Part shown: one piece after another, positions 42,543 to 50,465 of the stretch
How the letters are laid out: every line of letters begins with the position of its first letter
How positions within the stretch are numbered: position 1 is the first letter of the stretch
Source of the DNA: Micromonospora sp. WMMD882
Lineage (GTDB): Bacteria > Actinomycetota > Actinomycetes > Mycobacteriales > Micromonosporaceae
Direction of reading: 5' to 3'
Length of the DNA stretch: 64,000 nucleotides
Assembly: GCF_027497255.1 (NCBI RefSeq)
Contig: NZ_CP114903.1
Span: forward strand, 4,402,001 to 4,466,000
Notes under the pieces: generated by a model
Told to the model about the DNA's origin: nothing
The model's database searches: none
What the model saw: only the letters and a program-made list of their open reading frames with translations
Made by a program: the position numbers and the translations under genes

Positions 42543-44102
42543 CTAGACGGTCAGCGTCCAGGTGTTGATGTAGCCGGTGTCGCCGGCGTAGACGTCCTGG
42601 ACCCGCAGGCCCCAGGTGCCGTCCGCCGACTCACTGCCGAGGTTGACGGTGTAGGTGGCGACGACGTTGTCCGCGCCGTCGAAGAAGCCCTGGTTCTTCA
42701 GGCGGTACGCGGTGCCGTCCGGGGCGACCAGGTCGATGACCAGGTCACCGCGGAAGGTGTGGACGATGTTGACGTCGACCTTCGCGGAGGTCGAGGCGGC
42801 CCGACCACAGCCCGAGATGGTGATCGGGCTGGTCGCGGTGCCCCGGTCCGGGATCGCCACGTCGGCGGCGTTGGTGCCGGTGCAGCCGGTGGGCGGCGGG
42901 TCGACCGGGCCGCCTCCACCCTCACCGACGTAGAGCAGCTTGGTCGGGGAGCCGCTGCCCGGGTTGCTGGGCAGACCGCCCGTGGCGTCGGCGACCAGCT
43001 TGTCGCGGACCTGCGCCGGGGTCCAGCTCGGGTTGGCGCTGGCCAGCAGGGCCGCCGCGCCGACCACGTGCGGGGTGGCCATCGAGGTGCCGCTGATGGT
43101 GTTGGTGGCGGTGTCGTTGGTCATCCACGCCGAGGTGATCGCCGAGCCCGGCGCGAAGATGTCCAGGCAGGTGCCGTAGTTGGAGTAGCTGGCCCGCGCG
43201 TCGGAGGAATCCGTCGCGCCGACGGTGATGCCCTCGGTGACCCGCGACGGCGAGGTGTTGCAGGCGTTGGCGTTGCTGTTGCCGGCGGCCAGGCCGTACG
43301 TCACGCCGGAGGCGATCGAGTTGCGGACCGCGGTGTCCAGCGTCGCGTTGGCGCCGCCGCCGAGGCTCATGTTGGCCACGGCCGGCTTCTGCGCGTTGGC
43401 GGTCACCCAGTCGACGCCGCCGATGACGCCGGCGTTGGTGCCGCTGCCGTTGCAGTTGAGCACCTTGACCGCGACCAGCTTGACGCCCTTGGCCACGCCG
43501 TACGCGGTGCCGCCGACGGTGCCGGCGACGTGCGTGCCGTGCCCGTTGCAGTCGGTGTTGTTGCTGTCGACGGCGTTGGTGCCCCAGACCGCCCGTCCAC
43601 CGAAGTCGCTGTGCGTGGTCCGGATGCCGGTGTCGATGATGTACGCCGTCACGTTGCTGGCCGTGGTCGGGTACGTGTACGAGTTGTTCAGCGGCAGCGC
43701 CCGCTGGTCGATCCGGTCCAGACCCCAGGACGGGGTCGGGGACTGGGTGGCCGCGATGCTGACCGTGTGGTTCTGCTCGACGTACGCCACAGCGGGGTCG
43801 GCCGCGATCCGGGCGGCGGCCCGGGCGTCGACCCTGACCTCGAAGCCGCGCAGCGCGGCGCCGTACGTCCGGGCGACCGCGCCGCCGTGCCGGCCGGTCA
43901 GCCGCTTGGCGTTGTCCGTCACCGTGGTCCGGGCGACCGCGCTGTCCTTGAACACCACGATGTAGCTGTCGGCGACGGCGGTGGCCCCACCGGCCTTCAG
44001 GATGCTGCCGACCGACTCGGCTGCCGCCATCGCCGGCGTGGCGGTGGCCACCATCGACAGCGCGGCGGCGCCGACCAGAATCGACCTACGTGGGAGACGC
44101 AT
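42543..44102 (-). CDS. secreted subtilisin-family (S8) protease with P domain
   Basis: The preproprotein has 519 residues. It has a signal peptide (residues 1-30, RRSILVGAAALSMVATATPA) and an I9 propeptide (SYIVVFKDSAVARTTVTD). The S8 domain triad is Asp in YIIDTGIRTTHSDFGG, His in CNGHGTHVAGTVGG and Ser in ISGTSMATPHVVGAAALL. The C-terminal P/Homo-B domain (about residues 420-519) ends GTWGLRVQDVYAGDTGYINT, as in proprotein-convertase-like secreted proteases of actinomycetes. Start ATG 44102 lies behind GGGAGGTAGGGAG. A strong promoter lies 90 bp upstream. It probably acts in extracellular protein digestion. Confidence 0.94.
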   Translation of the reverse strand: MRLPRRSILVGAAALSMVATATPAMAAAESVGSILKAGGATAVADSYIVVFKDSAVARTTVTDNAKRLTGRHGGAVARTYGAALRGFEVRVDARAAARIAADPAVAYVEQNHTVSIAATQSPTPSWGLDRIDQRALPLNNSYTYPTTASNVTAYIIDTGIRTTHSDFGGRAVWGTNAVDSNNTDCNGHGTHVAGTVGGTAYGVAKGVKLVAVKVLNCNGSGTNAGVIGGVDWVTANAQKPAVANMSLGGGANATLDTAVRNSIASGVTYGLAAGNSNANACNTSPSRVTEGITVGATDSSDARASYSNYGTCLDIFAPGSAITSAWMTNDTATNTISGTSMATPHVVGAAALLASANPSWTPAQVRDKLVADATGGLPSNPGSGSPTKLLYVGEGGGGPVDPPPTGCTGTNAADVAIPDRGTATSPITISGCGRAASTSAKVDVNIVHTFRGDLVIDLVAPDGTAYRLKNQGFFDGADNVVATYTVNLGSESADGTWGLRVQDVYAGDTGYINTWTLTV

Positions 44103-44191
44103 CTCCCTACCTCCCCTCCGACCGGCACGCATCGTCCACCCCTTCGGATGAATCGATGATGGCCGATCGAGCTGAGGCTAGGCTGTCGACC

Positions 44192-44220
44192 ATGACAAAC
44201 GAAACATACTGATCTGTCAA
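44192..44220 (-). promoter_or_regulatory. housekeeping-type promoter of subtilase gene
   Basis: A perfect TTGACA (44215-44220), a 17-bp spacer and TGTCAT (44192-44197) on the minus strand stand about 90 bp before the subtilase start, in a locally AT-rich patch. Confidence 0.6.
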
Positions 44221-44302
44221 TAACCTGACGGGATGCCCCCTACGGGGATTCCGGCGCGAGGAACCGGGGACAAGCCGGATTCGGCCGACCGCCGAACGGG
44301 CA

Positions 44303-44887
44303 ATGCTCTCTGACATGGACGACCATCTCATCGCTCTGGTTCCCGTCGCGGCGGTCTGGGTCGCCGCGGGCGTGGTCGCGGACGGCCTCCCCAGGCTCCA
44401 CCGGGCCCGGGCGCTCCGTCGACGTGCCGGGTGGTCGATCACCCTGTGCCTGGCCGGCCTGGGCCTGATGGCGTCGGTCACGCTCGCCGCGCTGGGCACC
44501 GTCGGCACCACCTCCGCCGACCGGGCCGCCGCCGGCTTCGCCCTGGCCGCCCTGCCGGCCCTGCTCGTCGCGGTCTGCACGGTCCGTCGACTCCGCCGGC
44601 TCCGGGCCGGCGCCGCCGCCCTCGCCGCCGCGCCCCGCGCCCCCGTCCCACCCGGGCTGCGCGCCCACGCCGCCCACCCGCTGGTCGGGCTGCCGCTCCA
44701 GCTCACCGGTCTGGCGCTGGCGGTGGCCGCGGTCGTGGCCAGCGACCTCGGCGCGGGTCTGGCCGGTGGCCCGGCGCTCACCCTGGGCCTGCTCGCCGTC
44801 GCGTCGGTCGGGGTCCGCCACGCGCTGCGGCACGACCGGCTCGCCAGCCGGGCGCCGGCCGAAGGGCCGGTCGGTCAGCGCGCGTGA
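44303..44887 (+). CDS. hypothetical membrane protein, four to five helices
   Basis: This 194-residue hydrophobic protein (ATG 44303; an internal ATG at 44315 is possible) has four or five membrane spans: LIALVPVAAVWVAAGVVADG, SITLCLAGLGLMASVTLAAL, GFALAALPALLVAVCTV, LTGLALAVAAVVASDLGAG and ALTLGLLAVASVGV. No motif points to transport or catalysis. It is divergent from the subtilase gene and overlaps the end of the next convergent gene by 13 bp. Family not recognised. Confidence 0.65.
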   Translation: MLSDMDDHLIALVPVAAVWVAAGVVADGLPRLHRARALRRRAGWSITLCLAGLGLMASVTLAALGTVGTTSADRAAAGFALAALPALLVAVCTVRRLRRLRAGAAALAAAPRAPVPPGLRAHAAHPLVGLPLQLTGLALAVAAVVASDLGAGLAGGPALTLGLLAVASVGVRHALRHDRLASRAPAEGPVGQRA

Positions 44888-45297
44888 CCGCCCGATCCCT
44901 GCACGTACAGCAGCTCGAGGATCGACCGGGTCGCCTCGAACCAGCGGTCCAGCCAGCCCGGCGGCGGCACGCTGCCCCGCGGCGGCAGCTCCAGGAGCAG
45001 TCCGCGCAGCAGCGGATGGTCCGCCAGCGTCTCGGCCGTCCCGGCCGTCTCGACCGGCCAGCCGGCCGGCGGGAACGCCGGCTCGGTGAGCGGGTTCGGG
45101 TCCAGCGACGGCAACGACAACGGCGGGCCGGCCTGCTCCGGCGGGACCACCGCGGCGCTCTCCCGGCCGCCCAGGTCGACGTCGGTGGAGACCACCTCGG
45201 TCAGTACGGTGTCCCGCCGGGCGCCCCGGTACTTGCCGCCGAACCGCTCCGCCTTGCTCGGGCCGTTCGTGAGGTTCTCTGATCCGATCGTCGTCAT
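44875..45297 (-). CDS. conserved hypothetical protein
   Basis: A 140-residue protein starts at ATG 45297 behind GAGGCAGGTGG. It begins TTIGSENLTNGPSKAERFGG and continues KYRGARRDTVLTEVVSTDVD. The middle is acidic and Pro-rich and ends with a helix (WLDRWFEATRSILELLYVQG). No signal or membrane span. I think this is a Micromonosporaceae-restricted family but have no function for it. The 3' end overlaps the convergent membrane protein. Confidence 0.65.
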   Translation of the reverse strand: MTTIGSENLTNGPSKAERFGGKYRGARRDTVLTEVVSTDVDLGGRESAAVVPPEQAGPPLSLPSLDPNPLTEPAFPPAGWPVETAGTAETLADHPLLRGLLLELPPRGSVPPPGWLDRWFEATRSILELLYVQGSGGHAR

Positions 45298-45483
45298 CCG
45301 TCCACCTGCCTCGCTCGGTTGCGGATCCACCCGGCCGACCGTCGACCGGCCGATGACGAGTGGTACAACGAGATGGGACGAAAGTGGCGACGGGTGACCT
45401 TCGGGGCATACGACGGGGGCGCGGCCCCCACCCGGCCACGCTGCCGGAACGGGAGCCGCGCCCACGTGTCTCCACGCGTCGGG

Positions 45484-45711
45484 TCAGCCGAGGCCGATCC
45501 CGGAGCGCTTGGTGCCGCCGACGAAGGCGAGCCAGTCACCGGGGGCGAAGACCAGAGCGGGGCCAGTCGGGTCCTTCGAGTCACGGACACCGACCGCTCC
45601 GGTAACGAACGCCACCTCCACGCAGTTGTCGCAGTTCGGCCCGCTACGCGAGCTCTTGAACCACGATGCGTGCGTCAGGTCCGTGAGGACCCTCTCGGTC
45701 GCCATTTCCAC
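45484..45711 (-). CDS. DUF397 domain protein, second pair
   Basis: This 75-residue protein (start 45711, with an in-frame ATG at 45705) shows the DUF397 pattern: LTHASWFKSSRSGPNCDNCV, EVAFVTGAVGVRDSKDPTGP, ALVFAPGDWLAFVGG. It carries an extra cysteine pair (CDNC) compared with the copy at 5968. The start lies 37 bp inside the upstream XRE gene, giving coupled translation. It is the probable partner or antagonist of that regulator. Confidence 0.88.
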   Translation of the reverse strand: MEMATERVLTDLTHASWFKSSRSGPNCDNCVEVAFVTGAVGVRDSKDPTGPALVFAPGDWLAFVGGTKRSGIGLG

Positions 45712-46556
45712 AACGGCTCCTCTGCCAGTTCTGCGATGTGTGCAATGGATTCCTCCGGTCGCATGGCCCGTGCTCGAATCTGGTCGAAGATGTAGTTGAA
45801 ACGTCGAAGCTCGTCGCTCTTCTCCAGGAAGAGACCACCGGTGGCGTTCTCCGCGTACACCACATCCGGATCACCGCGCTCAGGGAAGTCGAGGATCGTG
45901 AACGAGCCGTCCATGGCCGCGTGCGCCCCGACTTCGAAAGGCAGCAACTGGATGGTGACGTTGGGCAGCTCGGCCACCTCGGCCAGCCGCGTCAACTGCG
46001 CACGCATCACCTCGTCGCCGCCCACCGGCCGGCTCACCACCGCTTCATCGAGCACCACCCAGAGATCGATCGGATCGTCCTGGGTCAACAACGACTGACG
46101 GTTGGATCGGACACGCACCCGTTGGGTGACCTCGTCGGCGGGCATGTCGGGCCGGGCGAGCTGGATCATCGCGCCGGCGTACTCGGCGGTCTGCAACAGA
46201 CCGGGAACGACCTGCTGCTCGTACGTGCGCACCGAGCGGGCGGCGGCCTCCAGGCCCACGTACGCGCCGTTGAGCACCGAGCTGTAAGGGTGCCACCAGC
46301 CGCGTTGACGTGCCTCCCGGGCGATCTGCACCAGCTCCTCGCTCTCCGCCGCGGAGACGCCGTAGATCAGGAGCATGTCCCGGACGTCGCGCGGGGTGAC
46401 GGAGGTGTGCCCCGTCTCGATGCGGGAGATCTTCGAGGACGAACACTCCAACCGTTCGGCCACCGTGTCGATGGTGATCCCCGCCGCGTCCCGCAGCCGG
46501 CGCAGCTCGGCGCCCAACCGCCGACGCCGAATGGTGGGACTCCGCCGTTCGCTCAC
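45675..46556 (-). CDS. XRE regulator with DUF5753 domain, second pair
   Basis: A 293-residue protein whose helix-turn-helix domain is at residues 10-65 (LGAELRRLRDAAGITIDTVA, ERLECSSSKISRIETGHTSV). The DUF5753 domain has YVGLEAAARSVRTYEQQVVP, GLLQTAEYAGAMIQLARPDM, VVLDEAVVSRPVGG and AENATGGLFLEKSDELRRF. It is a close architectural match to the regulator at 6161-7066 but clearly diverged in sequence, so the two pairs probably recognise different sites. DUF397 follows with a 37-bp overlap. Confidence 0.92.
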   Translation of the reverse strand: MSERRSPTIRRRRLGAELRRLRDAAGITIDTVAERLECSSSKISRIETGHTSVTPRDVRDMLLIYGVSAAESEELVQIAREARQRGWWHPYSSVLNGAYVGLEAAARSVRTYEQQVVPGLLQTAEYAGAMIQLARPDMPADEVTQRVRVRSNRQSLLTQDDPIDLWVVLDEAVVSRPVGGDEVMRAQLTRLAEVAELPNVTIQLLPFEVGAHAAMDGSFTILDFPERGDPDVVYAENATGGLFLEKSDELRRFNYIFDQIRARAMRPEESIAHIAELAEEPLWKWRPRGSSRT

Positions 46557-47147
46557 CGGGTACCTCCGGTCGATCGCGCCCGAACCGGCTCGCCCGCCGG
46601 GGGCGCGACCGTCGACCGGCGGGCGATCGTTCGCGGCGGATGGTTGCGGTCATCAGCCGGCCGCGGCGGCAAAAAACCGGCGTCCAGTGTGCCGGTTTAC
46701 GGCGTACGGCATCAAGGGCGGCGATCGAACACAGGTTACCGGCTGGACACTTCAGGTATCGGCAAAAGTCGACGTGCAACTTGCATGAAGCACCCCGCTC
46801 GTGCAGTCTGTCGGCATGTCTCGGGTCACTCACCGTCCGCATTCACTTTCACAGCGCGACCCGCGCCCGGTGAAGGTGACCGGCGGCGGGCGGGCCCGAC
46901 CGGGACACCCAGCCCTGCCTCCCGGCTAGGGGCCGTACCGCCGAAGCGCCGGACGGCCGCGGCGGCGGGAGCGACGCCACCGGAAGCAGCCGGTGCCGAC
47001 CAGGTGACGGTCCGCCACCCGTGGACCCCACCCGACCGGCACGTCGTCACATCGGTCCGTACGCGGCACCACCGCGCCGCCCGACCGACACACCACGTTC
47101 ACGCCCTCCCGCCGGCGTGCCCGCCGGCCGATCCCTCACAGGAGCCG
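46557..47147. other. 591-bp gap without a supported gene
   Basis: Long open frames cross this gap on both strands but lack ribosome sites and domain-like sequence. A run CGGCAAAAAACCGG (46669-46682) and the small inverted repeat TGCA-ACT-TGCA (46782-46792) lie upstream of the XRE start and could belong to its control region. Otherwise I see nothing. Confidence 0.35.
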
Positions 47148-47183
47148 ATGTGCTTCCCCGCTCAGGTGACGTACTGCACGTGA
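47148..47183 (+). CDS. 11-codon leader ORF
   Basis: ATG 47148 has a strong CAGGAGCCG ribosome site and encodes MCFPAQVTYCT, ending in TGA 47181-47183. The stop overlaps the GTG start of the next gene (GTGA). Two cysteine codons and close coupling suggest a regulatory uORF or a start device for the downstream gene, which has no ribosome site of its own. Confidence 0.45.
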   Translation: MCFPAQVTYCT

Positions 47184-47437
47184 CTCGTGCGGCAAGTGTG
47201 CAGTTCATCCGACCGATCATGTTCCGGGTGATCCGGGTGCTGGACTGGCCGGTCTACGACGGTTGGCTCTGGCTCGACGGTTACGAGCTGAACGCGGCCG
47301 GAGACGCGGTCAGCCGACGTTCGATCCTCGTGCAACGCGTCGGACTCGTCCGGGTCCATGCCGGTCCCGAGCCCCGTCCACACACCGTCCGGGGCACCCG
47401 CCGGCCGGTGACCCGAACTCCCGTACGGGCTAGCTGA
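47180..47437 (+). CDS. conserved hypothetical protein
   Basis: This 85-residue protein starts at GTG 47180. The core VQFIRPIMFRVIRVLDWPVY, DGWLWLDGYELNAAGDAVSR and RSILVQRVGLVRVHAGPEP looks like a compact beta-sheet domain. I recall similar proteins in Micromonospora genomes, always unnamed. It has no ribosome site apart from the upstream leader ORF, whose stop overlaps its start, so its expression is probably by translational coupling. A later ATG (47219) is possible. Confidence 0.6.
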   Translation: MTRAASVQFIRPIMFRVIRVLDWPVYDGWLWLDGYELNAAGDAVSRRSILVQRVGLVRVHAGPEPRPHTVRGTRRPVTRTPVRAS

Positions 47438-47534
47438 GCTGGGCGTTCTCCAGCTACGGGGTGGGGCACGACGTTAGAGTCGAAGTGCCCACCCCGGCAG
47501 CACACCCCGCCCGTCCCGGACCGGAGAACCTGGG

Positions 47535-47927
47535 ATGGCCATGTTCAACCGCACCGCCGAACGTCGACGCCCGCTCACCCGGGCCGGTTACGCCGTAAGT
47601 CTGCTCGTCCTGCTCGGCGCCGCCACCGCGTTGGTGGTGGTGGTCCGTACTCCGGCCAACTCCGCGGTCCACCCCGTCGGCCCGGCGTCGTCCTCGACGT
47701 CGACGTCGACATCGACGGGCGTACGGTCCGGCGCGGCGGCCCCCGACGTGGTCGCGGCCACGTCGACCGATCCCGGGGAGCACCGCCCGGCACTCGCCGA
47801 CGTCGACCGTCGGACGTCGGCCCCGGACGCCGCCCTGCACCGGTCGCTGATCTGGTCCGGCCTGACCGGGCTGGCCATCTCGCTGACCGGCTTGGCCATC
47901 GTCGGATCCCGACGCCGAATGTGGTGA
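47535..47927 (+). CDS. hypothetical membrane protein with two helices
   Basis: A 130-residue protein begins at ATG 47535 with GGAGAACC upstream. Helix 1 (AGYAVSLLVLLGAATALVVV) and helix 2 (SLIWSGLTGLAISLTGLAIV) flank a Ser/Thr-rich loop with a TSTSTSTSTG-type repeat. The C-terminus is short and basic (GSRRRMW). Both ends are probably cytoplasmic with the disordered loop outside. No family recognised. Confidence 0.6.
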   Translation: MAMFNRTAERRRPLTRAGYAVSLLVLLGAATALVVVVRTPANSAVHPVGPASSSTSTSTSTGVRSGAAAPDVVAATSTDPGEHRPALADVDRRTSAPDAALHRSLIWSGLTGLAISLTGLAIVGSRRRMW

Positions 47928-47948
47928 GCCGCCAGCTCCGGTACGCCG

Positions 47949-48036
47949 CCGGACGTGCCGGACGGCAGCGGGCCGGGCCGCCGGACGTGCCGGACGGCAG
48001 CGGGCCGGGCCGCCGGACGTGCCGGACGGCAGCGGG
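47949..48036. repeat. 32-bp tandem repeat, 2.75 copies
   Basis: The unit starts CCGGACGTGCCGGACGGCAG and ends CGGGCCGGGCCG. It is repeated exactly at 47949, 47981 and (partly) 48013, between two convergent genes. Each unit contains CCGGACGTGCCGG, which can form short hairpins, so it may double as a terminator. Confidence 0.9.
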
Positions 48037-48054
48037 CGGTGAGCCGTCGCTCGG

Positions 48055-48870
48055 TCAGCCGGTCGCGGTCGGCGTCACCGCCGGCGGAGTCGCCGGGGTC
48101 GGTGTCGCCGTGGGTGGGCTGGTCGCCGCTGCGCCCTCGGCGACCACCAGCGTCACGTCCCGACCCGCCGACACGGACGTGCCCGCCGCCGGATCGGTCC
48201 CGATCACGGTTCCGGCCGGCCGGTCCGACCGGCGCAGCTCCACCCGGTAGCCCAGGCCCAGCCGGTCCAGCACCGTCTCGGCCACCGCCTGCGGCAGCCC
48301 GACCAGCGGTGGCATCGGGATCCGGGCGGGCGCGTCCGTGGTCGGCGCGCCGGTGGTGGCGGTCGTCGGATCCGGCGACGCGGTCGGTGGGCCGGCGCTG
48401 GTAGCCACGGCGGTCGATGGCGGCGGCTCCACCGGTCCGGCATCGAGTTCCGCCCGGGCGATCAGCCACAACCCGAGACCCAGCACCGCCAACAGGACCA
48501 GGACGACCGAGGCGACCAGGATCGGCAGCCACCAGCGCCGGTCGCCCTGGTCACCCGGATCCCATTCGCCCCGCGCCGGCTCCGGGTGCCCGGCCGGTCG
48601 CGGTGGCGGCACCCCCGCCCGCCCCGACCAGGCCGACGACGTACGCCCCGGCCCCGTCCCGCCCGGGACGACCCGCCCGCCGCCCCCGGGCGCCGACCGA
48701 CCGCCCCCGGGCACGATCCCACCACCGGCCACGGGCCCACCACCACCCGGCGCCGGGCCACCGCCACTGGCGGCCGGCTCGGCGTCACCCGGCCGTTGGG
48801 CCGGTGGCAGCGGTCGGGTGGACTCCCCCGGGTCCTCGTCGGCCACCGGTTCCTGTCGGTCGTCGCTCAT
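48055..48870 (-). CDS. single-span membrane protein with PASTA domain
   Basis: This 271-residue protein starts at ATG 48870. Residues 1-115 are Gly/Pro-rich and cytoplasmic (GGGPAPGGGGPVAGGGI). One helix (WWLPILVASVVLVLLAVLGL) is followed by a Thr/Pro linker and one PASTA domain (about residues 190-250: MPPLVGLPQAVAETVLDRLG, VIGTDPAAGTSVSAGRDVTL). The tail is Thr/Pro-rich. It looks like PknB stripped of its kinase, so it could sense wall fragments or scaffold wall enzymes (inference). It is divergent from the next membrane protein. Confidence 0.8.
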   Translation of the reverse strand: MSDDRQEPVADEDPGESTRPLPPAQRPGDAEPAASGGGPAPGGGGPVAGGGIVPGGGRSAPGGGGRVVPGGTGPGRTSSAWSGRAGVPPPRPAGHPEPARGEWDPGDQGDRRWWLPILVASVVLVLLAVLGLGLWLIARAELDAGPVEPPPSTAVATSAGPPTASPDPTTATTGAPTTDAPARIPMPPLVGLPQAVAETVLDRLGLGYRVELRRSDRPAGTVIGTDPAAGTSVSAGRDVTLVVAEGAAATSPPTATPTPATPPAVTPTATG

Positions 48871-49036
48871 GGCACGCGCCCCTTCCGGCGGGCGGGAAGC
48901 TGACCCCGTACCGTCCAAACTAACCGTCGGACGGGCCGGCATCCGGGACCGACGCCGCCGACGCGCCCCGGCCGGACCAGCCCGTACGGGAGACGACCGG
49001 TCGCCTGATGGTCGGCGGGGCGCTACGCTGCCCGGC

Positions 49037-50434
49037 ATGGCCGTACGGGGCTGGGGAGGATCGATCGCGACCGCGACCGGCGTGGCCGCCGGGGTGGGCG
49101 CGGCCCAACTCGGTTTCGGCTACGGGCTCGGCATCGTCACCTGGACGGCGACGGACGTCGGCAGCGGGCCGCTGGACGCCGCCCTGCCCGAGGCGATCTG
49201 GACGGCGAGCCTGGCCTGGTCCACCTGGATCGCCGCCACCTCGACCGTCGCCGGCGCCGTGGTGGCCCAACGGCTCAGCCGGCGGCCGACCGGCGCGGCA
49301 CAGCCCAGCGGGTCCGCCGGGGCTGCCGCACAGCCGCGCAGGCCGGTCGGCGCGCTGCCGGTCGCCCTCGCCTCGGCGCTCGGCGCGCTGGTCGCCGTGC
49401 TGCTCGTGACGGTGCCGGCCCGCGCGGCGACGCCACCCGACAGCACCGCCCCCCAACAGGTGGCCGCCGGATACGCCGCGGCCGGCGTCCTGCTCGGTCT
49501 CGTCGTCGCGATCTGGGCGCTGCGTTCACCACCGGCGGCCGGTGTCGTCGTCGCCACGGTCGGCTGGACCTGGCTGCTCGCGGTCGTCGCGGTCGTCGAC
49601 GGGGTGCTCGCCGGACGCGGCCTGACCAGCACGCCGCTGGGCGCCTGGCAGATCAGCGCCGACCGGCCCGGATTCTGGTGGGGCGACCATCTCTACTGGC
49701 CGGCCGCCCTGCTGTCACTGCTCCCCGCCCTGGTGATCGGGGCGCTCGCCGCCCGCCGGGCCGCCCGGTCGACGTACCGACGGGTGGGGGCGGCTGCCGC
49801 CGGCGCGGCCGGGCCACTCCTCGTCGCCGTCGCCCACCTGCTGGTGACGCCCCGCCTGACGGAGGTCGGGGGCGCGCGGTTCTCCGCCCAGCTCGTCGCC
49901 CCGTACGCGGTGCTCGCCGGGCTCGCCGGCTCGGTCCTCGTCGCCGCCTGGGCCCAACGCCGCGACGCCGCCACCGCCGCTGGCCCGACCACCGCGACCG
50001 CCAACGACGCCCACCCCGTCGACGCCGCCACCGACGCCCACCCCGCCGACCCGGCCACCGACCCGGCCGACGCCGCCACCGACGCCGTTGCCCCCGCCAC
50101 CGCCGGCCCGACCGCAGTGGCCGCCGGCCCGACCGGCCCCACCGGCGTCCCGACCGGCCCCACCGGCGATCCGACCGGCCCCACCGGCGACCCGATCGCC
50201 ACCGCGACCGTCCCGACCAGCGCCACCGACCCGAGCGCCACCACGGAACCGGCCCCGACCGTCGATTCGGCCGGAACCGTCGATTCGACCCCGGCCGGTT
50301 CGGCGACGCCACCGACGGAGCCGACCACGGCCGCTCCGGCCCGGGTGCCCCGACCACGTCGTCGTGCCCCGGGCCGGTCCCCGGCGGCCGGGGCTGCCGA
50401 CACGCCGGACCCGCTGTCCGGTGCCGACCGCTGA
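49037..50434 (+). CDS. polytopic membrane protein with long Thr/Pro/Ala-rich tail
   Basis: In this 465-residue protein residues 1-300 hold about seven membrane helices (IATATGVAAGVGAAQLGFGY, LVAVLLVTVPARAA, GVVVATVGWTWLLAVVAVV and others). Residues 310-465 are of low complexity with collagen-like PTGPTG repeats (GPTGPTGVPTGPTGDPTGP) and Ala/Thr runs, probably an extended cytoplasmic or surface tail. The start ATG 49037 opens AVRGWGGSIATATG. I recall homologues only in Micromonosporaceae. No function assigned. Confidence 0.7.
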   Translation: MAVRGWGGSIATATGVAAGVGAAQLGFGYGLGIVTWTATDVGSGPLDAALPEAIWTASLAWSTWIAATSTVAGAVVAQRLSRRPTGAAQPSGSAGAAAQPRRPVGALPVALASALGALVAVLLVTVPARAATPPDSTAPQQVAAGYAAAGVLLGLVVAIWALRSPPAAGVVVATVGWTWLLAVVAVVDGVLAGRGLTSTPLGAWQISADRPGFWWGDHLYWPAALLSLLPALVIGALAARRAARSTYRRVGAAAAGAAGPLLVAVAHLLVTPRLTEVGGARFSAQLVAPYAVLAGLAGSVLVAAWAQRRDAATAAGPTTATANDAHPVDAATDAHPADPATDPADAATDAVAPATAGPTAVAAGPTGPTGVPTGPTGDPTGPTGDPIATATVPTSATDPSATTEPAPTVDSAGTVDSTPAGSATPPTEPTTAAPARVPRPRRRAPGRSPAAGAADTPDPLSGADR

Positions 50435-50465
50435 CAGTCGGTCCCCGGAGACCGGCCGGTCCCGC

